Assembly: GCA_015075725.1 (NCBI GenBank)
Contig: JABTTV010000001.1
Span: 3,286,001 to 3,350,000, forward strand
DNA from: Anaerolineales bacterium
GTDB taxonomy: Bacteria; Chloroflexota; Anaerolineae; Anaerolineales; Villigracilaceae
Direction: 5' to 3'
Length of the DNA stretch: 64,000 nt
Program-made: the position numbers and the translations under genes
The notes under the pieces: model-generated
Database searches by the model: none
What the model saw: only the letters and a program-made list of their open reading frames with translations
What the model was told of the DNA's origin: nothing
Shown: positions 1 through 9,366 of the stretch, in pieces
Layout of the letters: every line of letters begins with the position of its first letter
How positions within the stretch are numbered: position 1 is the stretch's first letter

Positions 1-215
1 TGGGTGCGACGGGGGCGTTGGAAGCGGTCTTTTGTGTGCAGGCGATCCGTGAAGGGATCCTGCCGCCAACCATCCACTATGAAACCCCCGACCCGGAATG
101 CGACCTGGATTACATACCGAATCAGGCGCGTGAGGCGAAGATCTCGCTCGCCATCAGCAATGCCTTCGGATTCGGCGGTCATAATGCGGTGCTGGCGGTC
201 CGAAAATACGCCTGA
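1..215 (+). CDS. fabF: 3-oxoacyl-ACP synthase II, C-terminal end (partial)
   Basis: Only the last 70 or so codons are present; the gene enters from the left edge in the frame starting at base 3. The visible part carries the conserved end of condensing enzymes: GATGALEAV, then a [12 protein letters not shown] segment, then [12 protein letters not shown], which surrounds the glycine-rich C-terminal loop. FabF elongates acyl-ACP with malonyl-ACP in cytosolic fatty-acid synthesis. The catalytic Cys and the two His lie outside or at the edge of the window. The family call is firm; the choice of FabF over another KAS-II-like enzyme rests on this tail only. Confidence 0.9.
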   Translation, partial: GATGALEAVFCVQAIREGILPPTIHYETPDPECDLDYIPNQAREAKISLAISNAFGFGGHNAVLAVRKYA

Positions 216-222
216 TTTTTTC

Positions 223-251
223 TTGTGGATTGGGAAAAGCCGTGCTATAAT
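223..251 (+). promoter_or_regulatory. Promoter of rplS
   Basis: TTGTGG at 223-228, a 17-base spacer, then TATAAT at 246-251 with an extended TG at 243-244. It starts just after the fabF stop and lies 51 bases before the rplS start, so rplS can be transcribed independently. Confidence 0.75.
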
Positions 252-302
252 CCGCCCTCGCGTCACTTGGACACTCAATCATAAAAGTAAGGAAGAACGG
301 AA

Positions 303-650
303 ATGGCAGACCTGATCAAAGCCGTCGAGGCGAAGAATAACGAGAATGTTCCGCAATTATCCGCGGGCGATACGGTAAGCGTACACGTCAAGATCAAGGA
401 AGGCGATCGCGAACGCATCCAGGAATTCAAGGGTATGGTGATCCGCCTGCGAAACAGCGGCAACAACGCGACCGTGACCGTGAGGCGCATGGCGTCGAAC
501 GGCATCGGCGTGGAGCGCACGTTTTTGCTCCGCTCGCCGCGCGTGGACAGGATCGTGGTCGAGCGCCACGGCAAGGTCCGCCGCGCACAGTTGTATTACA
601 TGCGTGAGCGCACCGGCAAGGGCGCGCGCATCAAGGAAAAGTTTTCCTGA
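303..650 (+). CDS. rplS: 50S ribosomal protein L19
   Basis: The 115-residue product has the usual L19 length and signature: PQLSAGDTVSVHVKIKEG near the N-terminus, a middle segment RIQEFKGMVIRLRNSG, and the FLLRSPRVDRI and RAQLYYMRER segments. L19 sits at the 30S-50S interface. The ATG follows AGGAAG at 290-295. Promoter and intrinsic terminator flank it closely, so it is a single-gene unit here, without the rimM-trmD neighbours it often has. Confidence 0.97.
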   Translation: MADLIKAVEAKNNENVPQLSAGDTVSVHVKIKEGDRERIQEFKGMVIRLRNSGNNATVTVRRMASNGIGVERTFLLRSPRVDRIVVERHGKVRRAQLYYMRERTGKGARIKEKFS

Positions 651-659
651 TCTTCCCCG

Positions 660-691
660 AACTCCGATGAAATGATCATCGGAGTTTTTTT
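660..691 (+). terminator. Intrinsic terminator of rplS
   Basis: A perfect 11-base-pair stem, AACTCCGATGA (660-670) with TCATCGGAGTT (676-686), closes a 5-base loop and runs into a T tract through 691. Confidence 0.9.
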
Positions 692-756
692 GTTTCATCT
701 GCAAGGCGGGAATTTGGCTGTGGTATCCTTGTGGGGATGAAAAATTGGAGGACGAT

Positions 757-1467
757 GTGGCAAAGCCTTTGATCGGTATTACAACGTTCAACGGAAAGAA
801 CGATTACGGCAGGCCGATTTCCGGTGTCCAGCATACCTATATCCGCGCAGTGGCACAGGGCGGCGGGATTCCCATTTTGATTCCGGTCATCCTTGAGGAA
901 GGCGACAGGGATGATTTGTACTCGCGGCTGCAAGGCGTATTGTTCTCGGGCGGGGGCGATCTCGCCATTAAATATTTTTCCGGCGAAGATCATCCCAGGA
1001 TCGCCGATGTGGATGACTTTCGCGATACGACGGAACTTTCATTGCTCAAGCAATCCGTCGAAGACGGCAAACCATTTCTGGCGATTTGCCGCGGTGTGCA
1101 AGTGATGAATGTGGCGTTGGGCGGATCGCTTTACACTCACATTCCCGACCAGTTCACCACGCTGCTGAACCATGACCAGGATGAATTCACGACCATCGCT
1201 CATCCGGTCAACATCGATGAAGCGTCGCGCATGGCGGAGATCTTCGGCGAGAATCTGCTTCAAGTCAACAGTCTGCATCACCAGGGATTGAAGGACGTCG
1301 CCTCGGACTTAAAGGTGGTTGGTCACGCGCCGGACGGCATGATCGAAGCCGTGGAATTGCCGAGCCATCCCTACGCGATGGGAGTTCAATGGCACCCCGA
1401 ATGGCTCACGGATCAGCCTGTCATGCGCAGGCTGTTCAAGTCGTTTGTGGATGCATCAAAGAAGTGA
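757..1467 (+). CDS. Gamma-glutamyl-gamma-aminobutyrate hydrolase family protein (peptidase C26)
   Basis: Class I glutamine-amidotransferase-like hydrolase of 236 residues. Seen: oxyanion strand VLFSGGGD (about 62-69), nucleophile Cys111 in LAICRGVQVMN, and His213/Glu215 in VQWHPEW, so the triad is complete. Relatives such as PuuD cleave gamma-glutamyl-GABA or similar amides in the cytosol; the substrate is not readable here. GTG at 757 was chosen because GGAGG lies at 747-751; a TTG at 745 would put the Shine-Dalgarno inside the gene. It may be cotranscribed with murI, 43 bases downstream. Confidence 0.88.
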   Translation: MAKPLIGITTFNGKNDYGRPISGVQHTYIRAVAQGGGIPILIPVILEEGDRDDLYSRLQGVLFSGGGDLAIKYFSGEDHPRIADVDDFRDTTELSLLKQSVEDGKPFLAICRGVQVMNVALGGSLYTHIPDQFTTLLNHDQDEFTTIAHPVNIDEASRMAEIFGENLLQVNSLHHQGLKDVASDLKVVGHAPDGMIEAVELPSHPYAMGVQWHPEWLTDQPVMRRLFKSFVDASKK

Positions 1468-1510
1468 TTCGCCGCTCGTAAGCAACAAATTCCATTTTAA
1501 TCCCACCACG

Positions 1511-2326
1511 ATGTCAACATTTGAACACCCGATCGGTATCTTCGATTCCGGAGTAGGAGGTCTATCCGTCCTGCGCGAAATCAGGGCGTCGATGCCTTTT
1601 GAAAATATTATCTACCTCGGCGATCAGGGGCACGTCCCGTACGGTCCACGCCCGATGGAGCAGATCCAGTCATTCTCCGAAGGGATAACGCGATATTTAC
1701 TGGGGCGGGAATCCAAGATCGTCGTCGTTGCGTGTAATACGGCATCTGCGGCCGCGCTGAATATTTTGCGCCAGAATTTCCCGGACGTGCAATTCGTGGG
1801 CATGGAGCCCGCGGTCAAACCTGCGGCGGAAAAGACCCTGACGGGCAAAGTAGGAGTACTGGCAACACCCGCCACATTTCAAGGTGCCCTATATGCATCC
1901 GTCGTGGAGAGATTTGCGAACGGCGTTGAACTCTATCAAGACACTTGCAATGGATTGGTCCAGCAGATCGAGAACGGGAATTTGAGCGGGGATGAAACCA
2001 GGAGGATCTTAGAGAATGCCTTACACCCCATGCAGGAAAAAGACATCGATACCGTTGTGTTGGGATGCACGCATTATCCGTTTGTCATTCCATTGATCAA
2101 AGAGATCGTGGGGGAAAATGTGCGGGTGATTGACCCGGCCCCCGCAGTGGCGAGACAGGTGAAACGTCTGCTCGAAGCGCGAGGCGCGGAAAACAAGCAC
2201 GGGGGGGGAGTCCGTTTTGTCACATCGGGAGAGGCGGATAAGTTTAAATCCAATTTGAGAATATTGCTCGGGGTCGAAGCCGATGTCGAAACGGTCACGT
2301 GGGAGACCGATCACAGGATTCGATAA
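1511..2326 (+). CDS. murI: Glutamate racemase
   Basis: Cytosolic, cofactor-independent conversion of L- to D-glutamate for peptidoglycan. The 271-residue product has both catalytic cysteines: Cys75 in VVACNTASA and Cys186 in VLGCTHYPF. The N-terminal GIFDSGVGGLSV contains the catalytic Asp/Ser. ATG 1511 gives the family length; a longer frame from 1445 would start inside the previous gene. Its last 32 bases overlap the 3' end of the convergent dehydrogenase gene on the minus strand. Confidence 0.95.
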   Translation: MSTFEHPIGIFDSGVGGLSVLREIRASMPFENIIYLGDQGHVPYGPRPMEQIQSFSEGITRYLLGRESKIVVVACNTASAAALNILRQNFPDVQFVGMEPAVKPAAEKTLTGKVGVLATPATFQGALYASVVERFANGVELYQDTCNGLVQQIENGNLSGDETRRILENALHPMQEKDIDTVVLGCTHYPFVIPLIKEIVGENVRVIDPAPAVARQVKRLLEARGAENKHGGGVRFVTSGEADKFKSNLRILLGVEADVETVTWETDHRIR

Positions 2327-3398
2327 CAGCCACGCCCATCATTTGCAAATCCATGAACAGGCGGATGGGATCGGCAACATGACCCATCATGTGAACGCCA
2401 ACAGGGCGGGCTGACCCGTCGAGATATTGGCGCAAATAGGCGACAACAGGAATGGCGGTTAATTCATATCCATCGGGGTGGGAGACTTGAATATCGACCT
2501 GCATTTGTCTGCCATCTTTTTGTCCTTTTCCCTCCACCTTCAATGCGACAAGATACGGGGGTTTCGATTTTCCCATTGCCCACCACATCAGTTTCCCAAG
2601 CGGACGGATGCCGCGTTTCGGCGCGAACTTCAAGCCAAGAAATACAATCGGGGTGACCACGAGGTCGGATAGCCAATTCGCGCCTGAAATGTAAAACCCG
2701 GTTTCTTTCAGGGTCGGGAACATCTGCGGAATTTTGCGCAGTTCCTCGAAAAACATCGAGTAGCATGCGCGTTTGCCTATGGCTTTGCCGAAATCGAAAT
2801 CCCGCATGTTCCATGAAGTGGGTTTTGTCCATGCGCCGTTGATGTAGATTTGAGCCTGGTAGTCAAGGAATGCCTCCATCAGTTCGTCCACCGCCTCGGA
2901 ATAAGGGATATCTTTCATATTGAGATATCCCGCCGTGACCGCAGATTCGAAGATGTCGAGTTTGGACGCCGCGTAACGGATGAGCGCGGCAGGGAGCCCG
3001 GGGTGATAGCCGGCTTCTGTGATGAAACACAACCCCGCTTTTTTGATTTCCTCTTCCGCGGCAAACAGAGCTTTTAGTTTATTCGTTGCGAATTGCACAT
3101 CGAGATAATCCACATGCGCGTCGATACAGGCGCGGATGACCGTATCGGCGTGGTGAGAGGTCGGGGCGGCGACCAAACACAAGTTCACGCCTTGAAGCGC
3201 CTCGGTCAAGTTTTTGTAGTCGGCTGCGTCTGCCTGTCTGGCCGATGTGCGCGGATCGTTCAATTCTTCCATGAAGGATTGGGCTTTATCCAAATTGCGT
3301 CCGGATACGATGATGTTTGCGTCTGTATATGTAAGCAGGTGTTTGGCTAGTAATTTCCCTGTGTATCCGTAGCCACCCAAAATCAATATGTTTGCCAT
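2295..3398 (-). CDS. Saccharopine dehydrogenase-like NAD(P)-binding protein
   Basis: The 367-residue product starts with a Rossmann signature, ILILGGYGYTGKLLAKHL, and has the fold-typical continuation NLCLVAAPTSHH and ITEAGYHPGLPAALI. This matches the saccharopine dehydrogenase / trans-acting enoyl reductase family, whose members act on varied substrates including lipids. Substrate unknown. It is the last gene of the minus-strand run and its stop overlaps murI tail to tail by 32 bases. Only 2 bases separate its start from the upstream F420-type gene. Confidence 0.75.
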   Translation of the reverse strand: MANILILGGYGYTGKLLAKHLLTYTDANIIVSGRNLDKAQSFMEELNDPRTSARQADAADYKNLTEALQGVNLCLVAAPTSHHADTVIRACIDAHVDYLDVQFATNKLKALFAAEEEIKKAGLCFITEAGYHPGLPAALIRYAASKLDIFESAVTAGYLNMKDIPYSEAVDELMEAFLDYQAQIYINGAWTKPTSWNMRDFDFGKAIGKRACYSMFFEELRKIPQMFPTLKETGFYISGANWLSDLVVTPIVFLGLKFAPKRGIRPLGKLMWWAMGKSKPPYLVALKVEGKGQKDGRQMQVDIQVSHPDGYELTAIPVVAYLRQYLDGSARPVGVHMMGHVADPIRLFMDLQMMGVAVIESCDRSPT

Positions 3399-3400
3399 GG

Positions 3401-3877
3401 TTATCCTTTTTCCGACTTGACGGCCAGCAGGGTAAGGTTTTTCCCCATCTCTCTCAATTCATCTTCGTTTTTGAACTTCATGCCGACCATTGTCATGACG
3501 GATCGGGTGTAGGCAGGTTTGCGCCGAAAGAAGCGGACGAGCATTTCGCCGGTATCCGCCGGGTTTAGTTCCCGCGCCTGCGCTTTGAACCTTCTCCTGC
3601 CGACCTGAGCACCGAAGACAGGGTTGACCTTGATGTTTTTCAACCAATCGGCACGGGAACCATAAGCGGCTTCGATGTAATACGTGTCGGCGGCCTGATC
3701 GTAATCCATCACATCCACCATTGCCTCGCGGCGTTTGCCGGTTTTCCGGCCTATGGTTGAGATCAGCATCCATTCAGCCCCGATGGTTTTTTCCCAGCCG
3801 CCCAAGCCGATCTTGTGCATGAAAAGCGGGATTTTGAAGAAGAACTTCAACAAGGCATTGGGGCGCTTATCGAGCAT
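3401..3877 (-). CDS. Nitroreductase/deazaflavin (F420)-dependent oxidoreductase family protein (Ddn-like)
   Basis: The 158-residue protein has the split-barrel Ddn pattern: LISTIGRKTGKRREAMVDV in the N-terminal half, then YIEAAYGSRADWLKNIKVNP and VGRRRFKA. Mycobacterial Ddn-type relatives bind coenzyme F420; cofactor use here is inferred from family. The product could also be a non-F420 member of the same fold. It sits between a Rossmann dehydrogenase and a membrane methyltransferase with 1-2 base gaps, so the three are probably cotranscribed. Confidence 0.75.
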   Translation of the reverse strand: MLDKRPNALLKFFFKIPLFMHKIGLGGWEKTIGAEWMLISTIGRKTGKRREAMVDVMDYDQAADTYYIEAAYGSRADWLKNIKVNPVFGAQVGRRRFKAQARELNPADTGEMLVRFFRRKPAYTRSVMTMVGMKFKNEDELREMGKNLTLLAVKSEKG

Positions 3878-3878
3878 G

Positions 3879-4643
3879 TCATTTTCCAGTAATCAGGAAT
3901 CTGAAAAAAACGGATAGTTGATTTGGATATGGAAAGAAGGCGGGGACGCGCTTTCGATACTCAGCATACTCCGGGACGCGCTCGATCAATTCCTTTTCTT
4001 CCACCAGTCTCAGCCAGCCAAACACGAGCAATGGCAGAATTAGAATGAATGTGATGGGATAGATGCCCCCGTTAAGCAAAGCCATTCCAATGGCAAGGCG
4101 CAATACTCCGCCGTAGACGGGATGACGGATGATGCTGTATATGCTGGTACGGACGATTTGACCCTGCTCTGGATGATAAACATAAACCATGGTGACATTA
4201 TCCAGGCCAAAGGTGTAAACAGATCGAGCCGCCAATATCGCGCCGATGATGATAAATATCCAGCCTGCCCAGTTGAAAATAGCGGCGATTAAAGGCTGGG
4301 TGAACTTGGGTCCGTTCATATAAGCAATATGAGCAAGAGCGGCAAAGATGATCGCAAGCCCGGGTAGGGCGTATTTGCCGAAGGCGTGGCGGTAGGCATT
4401 CTCCCCGTGTTTTTCGATGAGTTTTTTCTTTTGGGTGAAGAAGCGGCTGAGGATGAGATATCCCAACGCCATGACGACGATCTGGCTGTCGAGCGTCCAG
4501 GTGGGGATTTGGTCTGTGAGGATGAAATAGATCGTCGTGAGCGTAAAAACGCCGATGAAATATGCGGCTATCTTAGCGCTCCCGCCTGTGGAGTTTAGCT
4601 CGGGGACATGCCGGGCCAGCTTGTCGAAGCCATCGATGCGCAT
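3879..4643 (-). CDS. Isoprenylcysteine carboxyl methyltransferase-like membrane protein
   Basis: The 254-residue protein has about six hydrophobic segments. The C-terminal half carries the ICMT/PEMT signature: IRHPVYGGVL (near 170), then EEKELIERVPEYAEYRKRVPAFFP, typical of SAM-dependent membrane methyltransferases. Methyl acceptor unknown. A good Shine-Dalgarno (AGGAG) precedes the ATG. A 58-base gap separates it from the CYTH gene upstream. Confidence 0.7.
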   Translation of the reverse strand: MRIDGFDKLARHVPELNSTGGSAKIAAYFIGVFTLTTIYFILTDQIPTWTLDSQIVVMALGYLILSRFFTQKKKLIEKHGENAYRHAFGKYALPGLAIIFAALAHIAYMNGPKFTQPLIAAIFNWAGWIFIIIGAILAARSVYTFGLDNVTMVYVYHPEQGQIVRTSIYSIIRHPVYGGVLRLAIGMALLNGGIYPITFILILPLLVFGWLRLVEEKELIERVPEYAEYRKRVPAFFPYPNQLSVFFRFLITGK

Positions 4644-4701
4644 AAGAATCTCCTGCTTTCAGTATAGCCCGCCTGGCAGGGATGTCAAATGGAAGATTCT
4701 C

Positions 4702-5310
4702 TTAATCCGCTGGAATGATGGACATATCATCCCCGGCGATGTGGACATTTTTGAGCGCTTCAAAACTCAACTGACTTGGATCAAGTTGATATTTTTCCGC
4801 TACCCTATCGAATAGAACGTGATAGCCTGCCCTGACAATGGCCTCCCAGTTCAGACCCAGCAAACCGGCAATTTCACGCAGCGCAGAGACATCCTCGCCT
4901 TCGATCTCGACGAAACTGCCATATGGCAACTCATCGAGCATGATGTGGACGCCGTCCAGTTCGTAGGTCGCGCGAAATTTTTCATAGAACAATATCGGTG
5001 TAAAACCAAGCGATTCCAGAAATTCCAATGCCCCATCGAAACTTTCGACGGAAAATTCGATTTCCTTGCGGCTGAGAATACCATCACCGCCTACCTCCCC
5101 CGGTCCCTTGAAGGTGAACTTTGCTTCCAAATCCTTTCGCAGCCGCAGGACCTTTCCTGTTTTTCTGAGTCCGCCATTCGAATCGTCGAAGCGGTAATTG
5201 ATCTCGTGTATCCTTTCTTGAATCAAACGCGCCTCCAATTCAAGAAGGCGCATTTCGATGCGTTTCAGATCTCGCACGTAAAACTTGACTTCGGTTTCCC
5301 GTCCGTTCAT
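4702..5310 (-). CDS. CYTH-domain protein (class IV adenylate cyclase / thiamine triphosphatase family)
   Basis: The 202-residue protein begins with the diagnostic ExExK signature (Glu5, Glu7, Lys9 in RETEVKFYV). Basic and acidic strands typical of the triphosphate tunnel follow: YRFDDSNGGLRKTGKVLRLR, AKFTFKGPG, and EELPYGSFVEIEG-type residues in the second half. CYTH enzymes act on triphosphates, either as tripolyphosphatase, thiamine triphosphatase or CyaB-type cyclase. The sequence does not decide among them. It starts 2 bases after the biotin carrier stop. Confidence 0.8.
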   Translation of the reverse strand: MNGRETEVKFYVRDLKRIEMRLLELEARLIQERIHEINYRFDDSNGGLRKTGKVLRLRKDLEAKFTFKGPGEVGGDGILSRKEIEFSVESFDGALEFLESLGFTPILFYEKFRATYELDGVHIMLDELPYGSFVEIEGEDVSALREIAGLLGLNWEAIVRAGYHVLFDRVAEKYQLDPSQLSFEALKNVHIAGDDMSIIPAD

Positions 5311-5312
5311 CG

Positions 5313-5810
5313 TTAGTGCAGGCTCAACAATGTTTGTTTTTGCTCGACGCTTTCGCCGGGCTTCACGCGGATGCGGTCCACCTTGCCGTCGCGCGGTGCT
5401 TTCAATTCATTCTGCATCTTCATGGATTCTAGAATGACCATGACCTGCCCTTTCTTGATCTCCTCGCCTTCAGCCACCGGAATCGCAACCACCAGCCCGG
5501 GCATAGGCGCTCTGAGTTGGAACTCGCCTCCTTCTGCGAGACCGCCTCCAGCCGCCGCTTTGAGCCGTTTCTCCCGTTCATCCTCGACCTTTACCTGAAA
5601 GAGATGCCCGCGCAGAAGCACCTGCCAATCTTCATCGCCGGGGGATACATAGGACTCGAATGATTTTCCGTCGAGGATCAGCGAATAGACGGGCTGCCCG
5701 CTGACCGATTCGAAATTCACAGCCAGCAGGCGGTCGCCCACGCGCACGTGATGCTCATCCACGATCTCGATCTGGAATTCCTTGCCTTCGATTGTCGTCA
5801 CATATTTCAT
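5313..5810 (-). CDS. Biotin carboxyl carrier protein of an acyl-CoA carboxylase
   Basis: The 165-residue product has a C-terminal biotinyl domain (about 90-165) with the biotin-acceptor Lys in ILESMKMQNELKAP, preceded by LRAPMPGLVVAI. The N-terminal part resembles the BT-like linker of propionyl- or acyl-CoA carboxylases. ATG 5810 was chosen because GAGG lies just upstream; a TTG at 5825 would absorb that site. It is the third gene of the carboxylase set, separated from accC by 60 bases holding a palindromic repeat. Confidence 0.9.
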   Translation of the reverse strand: MKYVTTIEGKEFQIEIVDEHHVRVGDRLLAVNFESVSGQPVYSLILDGKSFESYVSPGDEDWQVLLRGHLFQVKVEDEREKRLKAAAGGGLAEGGEFQLRAPMPGLVVAIPVAEGEEIKKGQVMVILESMKMQNELKAPRDGKVDRIRVKPGESVEQKQTLLSLH

Positions 5811-5832
5811 GATTAAGCCTCGCAATTGCGCG

Positions 5833-5865
5833 AGGTGACAGTCACTTCCAAAGTGACTGTCACCT
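5833..5865. repeat. Intercistronic palindrome, GTGACAGTCAC family, copy 1
   Basis: AGGTGACAGTCACTT (5833-5847), 3-base loop CCA, AAGTGACTGTCACCT (5851-5865): a perfect 15-base-pair inverted repeat between accC and the biotin carrier gene. A near-identical copy lies at 30738-30770. Confidence 0.9.
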
Positions 5866-5870
5866 GATAG

Positions 5871-7379
5871 TTACCTGTGCATTCTTTCCCAACGCCCGAC
5901 CCATTTCCAGTTGCTTGCGTCCCGTTCGTTGCCGCGGACGATCTGTGCGGCGCGTTCGGTTTCCTTGTGGGCGACCAGCGTGGCGAGGATGGCGGCAATC
6001 TCCACCTGCTCGTCGCTTTGTTCGGATGCGCCTTCCATCGAAAAGCGCTCCTCGACAAAACGTGTGTCGAACTGCCCGCCCATGAACCGATGTGAATCCA
6101 TCAGAGTTTGATGGAAGGGGATGTTCGTGCGCACACCCACGATACGATATTCCTCCAACGCGCGTCGCATCCGCAGGATTGCCTGGGCGCGCGTTTCGCC
6201 CCAGACGATCAGTTTGGCGATCATCGGGTCGTAATACGGTGTGATTTCGAAGCCGGGATACACGCCAGTATCCACGCGGATACCCGGACCTGTCGGCAAA
6301 ATGCTGTGCGTGATGCGCCCTGTGGATGGGATGAAATTGTTGAAGGGATCTTCCGCGTTCACACGGCACTCGATTGCGTGACCGTTGAAGCGGACCTGTT
6401 CCTGTGCGTAACTTAAAGGCCGTCCGCGCGCGATGCGCAATTGTTCGGCAACGATATCGATGCCGGTGACCAACTCGGTCACCGGATGTTCCACTTGAAG
6501 ACGGGTGTTCATTTCGAGAAAGTAAAAATTCCGATCTTTATCGACAAGGAATTCGATCGTGCCCGCATTGATGTAATCCACCGCCTGCGCGGCTTTGACG
6601 GCGACATTTCCCATCTGTTCACGCAATTCATCGTCAAGGAATGGCGATGGCGCCTCCTCCACAAGTTTTTGATGACGGCGTTGGATCGAACATTCGCGCT
6701 CACCGAGGTGGATCACATTCCCGAGCGAATCGGCCATGATCTGAAATTCGATATGACGCGCGCCTTCGACCAGTTTTTCGAGATAGACATTTCCATCGCC
6801 GAACGCGGATTCCGCCTCGCGCCTCGCTGACCGGAGCAAGCCTGGCATTTCCTCCAGGCTTCGGACTTCTCTCATGCCTTTTCCGCCACCCCCCGCCGTC
6901 GCCTTGATGAGAAGCGGGAAACCGATGGTTGGGGCGACACCTAACAGATCATCGTCTGTCAAGTTGCCCACATCTTCCGTTCCGGGCACAACCGGAACAC
7001 CGGCTTTGATGACCGTGGCGCGCGCTTCCGCTTTATCTCCCATCGCTGCGATGGACGAGGGCTTGGGACCGATAAACGCAATTTTCAACTCGGCGCATTT
7101 CGCGGCGAAGTCTTCACGCTCGGCGAGGAATCCGTAGCCGGGATGGATCGCGTCTGCACCGGCGCGTTTTGCGATATCAAGGATCTTATCCATTCGGAGA
7201 TATGATTCCCGTGAAGGCGCCGGACCGAGCAGGTAGGCTTCATCCGCATAGCGGACATGCAGCGCGTTGCGGTCTGCTTCCGAAAAGACGGCGACGGTCT
7301 CGAGTCCGAGTTCACGGCAGGCGCGAAGAATGCGGACGGCGATCTCGCCTCGGTTTGCAACCAGAACTTTTTTGAACAT
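5871..7379 (-). CDS. Acyl-CoA carboxylase, biotin carboxylase subunit
   Basis: ATP-dependent carboxylation of carrier-bound biotin. The 502-residue protein has the full biotin carboxylase layout: N-terminal KVLVANRGEIAVRI, ATP-grasp glycine loop ATAGGGGKGMREV (about 160-172), catalytic region NTRLQVEHPVTELVTG (about 290), and the C-terminal BC domain. AccC of acetyl-CoA carboxylase is about 450 residues; the extra C-terminal tail of about 50 fits acyl/propionyl-CoA carboxylase alpha subunits lacking the fused carrier. It is flanked by carboxyltransferase and carrier genes. Confidence 0.93.
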   Translation of the reverse strand: MFKKVLVANRGEIAVRILRACRELGLETVAVFSEADRNALHVRYADEAYLLGPAPSRESYLRMDKILDIAKRAGADAIHPGYGFLAEREDFAAKCAELKIAFIGPKPSSIAAMGDKAEARATVIKAGVPVVPGTEDVGNLTDDDLLGVAPTIGFPLLIKATAGGGGKGMREVRSLEEMPGLLRSARREAESAFGDGNVYLEKLVEGARHIEFQIMADSLGNVIHLGERECSIQRRHQKLVEEAPSPFLDDELREQMGNVAVKAAQAVDYINAGTIEFLVDKDRNFYFLEMNTRLQVEHPVTELVTGIDIVAEQLRIARGRPLSYAQEQVRFNGHAIECRVNAEDPFNNFIPSTGRITHSILPTGPGIRVDTGVYPGFEITPYYDPMIAKLIVWGETRAQAILRMRRALEEYRIVGVRTNIPFHQTLMDSHRFMGGQFDTRFVEERFSMEGASEQSDEQVEIAAILATLVAHKETERAAQIVRGNERDASNWKWVGRWERMHR

Positions 7380-7433
7380 AAGGCTCCTTTTGAATTACGT
7401 ATTGTGAATACTGTAAACCGCGATACGTAATCG

Positions 7434-8984
7434 CTAAAGGGGGATATTGCCGTGCTTCTTCGCGGGATTCCCATCGCGCTTGTTGCCCAACATTGCAAGC
7501 GCATTGATCAGGCGGGGGCGGGTCTCTTTTGGTTCGATCACATCGTCGATATAGCCGCGCGAAGCCGCCACATATGGATTCGCGAACTTTTCCTTGTACT
7601 CCGCCACCAACTCCGCCTTGCGTTTGACCGGATCGACCGCCACATCCAGTTCGCGGCGGAAGATGATGTTGACAGCGCCGTCCGGACCCATCACAGCGAT
7701 CTCGGCTGTTGGCCAGGCAAGATTCAAGTCGCTGCGGATATGTTTGGAAGACATGACGCAGTACGCGCCTCCGTATGCCTTGCGGGTGATCACCGTGAGC
7801 TTGGGAATGGTCGCTTCGCAATAGGCGTACAGCAGCTTTGCGCCGGACCGGATGATCCCATTATGTTCCTGGTACATGCCGGGCAGGAATCCGGGAACAT
7901 CTTCGAACGTGATGATGGGGATGTTGAATGCGTCGCAAAAGCGGACGAAGCGCGCGCCCTTTTCGCTCGCGTCGATATCGAGCACCCCGGCGAGGACGGC
8001 GGGCTGGTTTGCAACGATCCCCACGGAATGTCCGCCAAGGCGTGCAAAGCCCACAACAATATTGGCGGCATAGTTTTCATGAATTTCGAAGAATTTCCCG
8101 TCGTCCACAATGAGGCGGATGACTTCCTTGATATCGTACGGTTTGTTCGGGTCATCGGGGATCATCGTGTTGAGCGCTTCATCCATTCGCAGAGGATCAT
8201 CGAGGCTGGGGGTGAGAGGCGCATCTTCCATGTTGTTTTGGGGCAGGTAGCTGAGCAGTTTACGGATGAGGTAAAGCGTATCCGCTTCGTTATCTGCGGC
8301 CACATGGCAGACGCCTGATTTTTCCGAATGCACACTTGCGCCGCCCAGTTCCTCCTGGGTAACTTCTTCATGTGTCACGGCTTTTACGACATCCGGTCCA
8401 GTGACGAACATGTAGGATGTGTTGCGGGTCATAAAGATGAAATCGGTCAGCGCTGGGGAATAGACGGCTCCGCCTGCGCAAGGTCCCATGATGGCGGAGA
8501 TTTGCGGGATGACCCCGGAGGACATGGTGTTGCGTAGAAATATATCCGCATAGCCTGCCAGGGAGACGACTCCTTCCTGGATCCGCGCCCCGCCTGAGTC
8601 GTTCAAGCCAATGATGGGCGCGCCGTTCTTCATCGCCATGTCCATGATCTTGCATATTTTTTCGGCGTGAACCTCGCCGAGACTGCCGCCAAAAACAGTG
8701 AAATCCTGTGAGTAGACATAAACGAGCCTGCCGTCGATGGTGCCCCAGCCGGTCACGACAGAGTCGCTCATGAATTTTTGCTCGTCCAGGTTGAAGTCAT
8801 GGGTGCGGTGTACGACGAAGGGATCCACTTCACGAAAAGAGCCGCGATCCAATAAAAGGTCGAGTCGTTCGCGCGCGGTCAGGCGCCCCTTCTTGTGCTG
8901 CGCTTCGATGCGAGCTTCCCCGCCGCCCAGGCGCGATTGCGCTTTCAGGTCATTCAGTTTTTTGATTTTCGGTGTTTCTTTCAT
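7434..8984 (-). CDS. Acyl-CoA (propionyl-CoA) carboxylase, carboxyltransferase beta subunit
   Basis: Transfers CO2 from biotin to an acyl-CoA. The 516-residue product has the crotonase-fold pair: N-terminal [19 protein letters not shown], oxyanion [10 protein letters not shown] near 130, and C-terminal [21 protein letters not shown] and [11 protein letters not shown]. The usual EHGGIIRHGAK appears here as [14 protein letters not shown] 8984 has AGAGAGG just upstream; a longer frame to 9038 lacks support. The first 35 bases overlap the preceding membrane-protein gene. Propionyl-CoA is the likeliest substrate from family, not proven. Confidence 0.92.
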   Translation of the reverse strand: MKETPKIKKLNDLKAQSRLGGGEARIEAQHKKGRLTARERLDLLLDRGSFREVDPFVVHRTHDFNLDEQKFMSDSVVTGWGTIDGRLVYVYSQDFTVFGGSLGEVHAEKICKIMDMAMKNGAPIIGLNDSGGARIQEGVVSLAGYADIFLRNTMSSGVIPQISAIMGPCAGGAVYSPALTDFIFMTRNTSYMFVTGPDVVKAVTHEEVTQEELGGASVHSEKSGVCHVAADNEADTLYLIRKLLSYLPQNNMEDAPLTPSLDDPLRMDEALNTMIPDDPNKPYDIKEVIRLIVDDGKFFEIHENYAANIVVGFARLGGHSVGIVANQPAVLAGVLDIDASEKGARFVRFCDAFNIPIITFEDVPGFLPGMYQEHNGIIRSGAKLLYAYCEATIPKLTVITRKAYGGAYCVMSSKHIRSDLNLAWPTAEIAVMGPDGAVNIIFRRELDVAVDPVKRKAELVAEYKEKFANPYVAASRGYIDDVIEPKETRPRLINALAMLGNKRDGNPAKKHGNIPL

Positions 8985-9366
8985 ATGCCTCTCTCGACAT
9001 TGATTTGAGGGAATAATAAATGAGAATAGCCGATGCAATATGTATCACGACAACGAACGGTGCATTTGGCCGCGGATTCTGCCAGAGGAGCCTTTCGACC
9101 CAATACCAGAAAATATATCCAGCCGCAGCCACTGGAAGCAGTTTTGTGCTCCAAGCCTTGTCCCGCCAGATGCCCCAGGCGAGAACAAGACCTATTATGA
9201 ACCAGAATCCCCCCGCAAAGATTCCGACCATTAGAGGCTGTCGAACTGCATATTCCAGCAGCACCTCCCGCCAGGAGATGGATGTCCATGCCTGCACGGC
9301 GTTCCATATTGCTAGAGTTAACACCAGCCAAAGGGTGAGGGTTACTGGAACGGCTCGTTTCATCAT
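8950..9366 (-). CDS. Hypothetical membrane protein, about four TM segments
   Basis: The 138-residue product has hydrophobic stretches near 8-25, 45-65, 75-95 and 105-120, and a charged C-terminus. No motif recognised. It starts with ATGATG directly after the stop of the GT-C gene (gap zero) and its end overlaps the carboxyltransferase start by 35 bases. It therefore links the glycan cluster to the carboxylase genes in one transcript. Function unknown. Confidence 0.65.
   Translation of the reverse strand: MMKRAVPVTLTLWLVLTLAIWNAVQAWTSISWREVLLEYAVRQPLMVGIFAGGFWFIIGLVLAWGIWRDKAWSTKLLPVAAAGYIFWYWVERLLWQNPRPNAPFVVVIHIASAILIYYSLKSMSREAYERNTENQKTE

Noticed and set aside
1445..1510. Longer N-terminus of murI
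   Set aside because: These codons overlap the preceding gene's 3' end and lie before the conserved GIFDSGVGG start; ATG 1511 gives the normal length.
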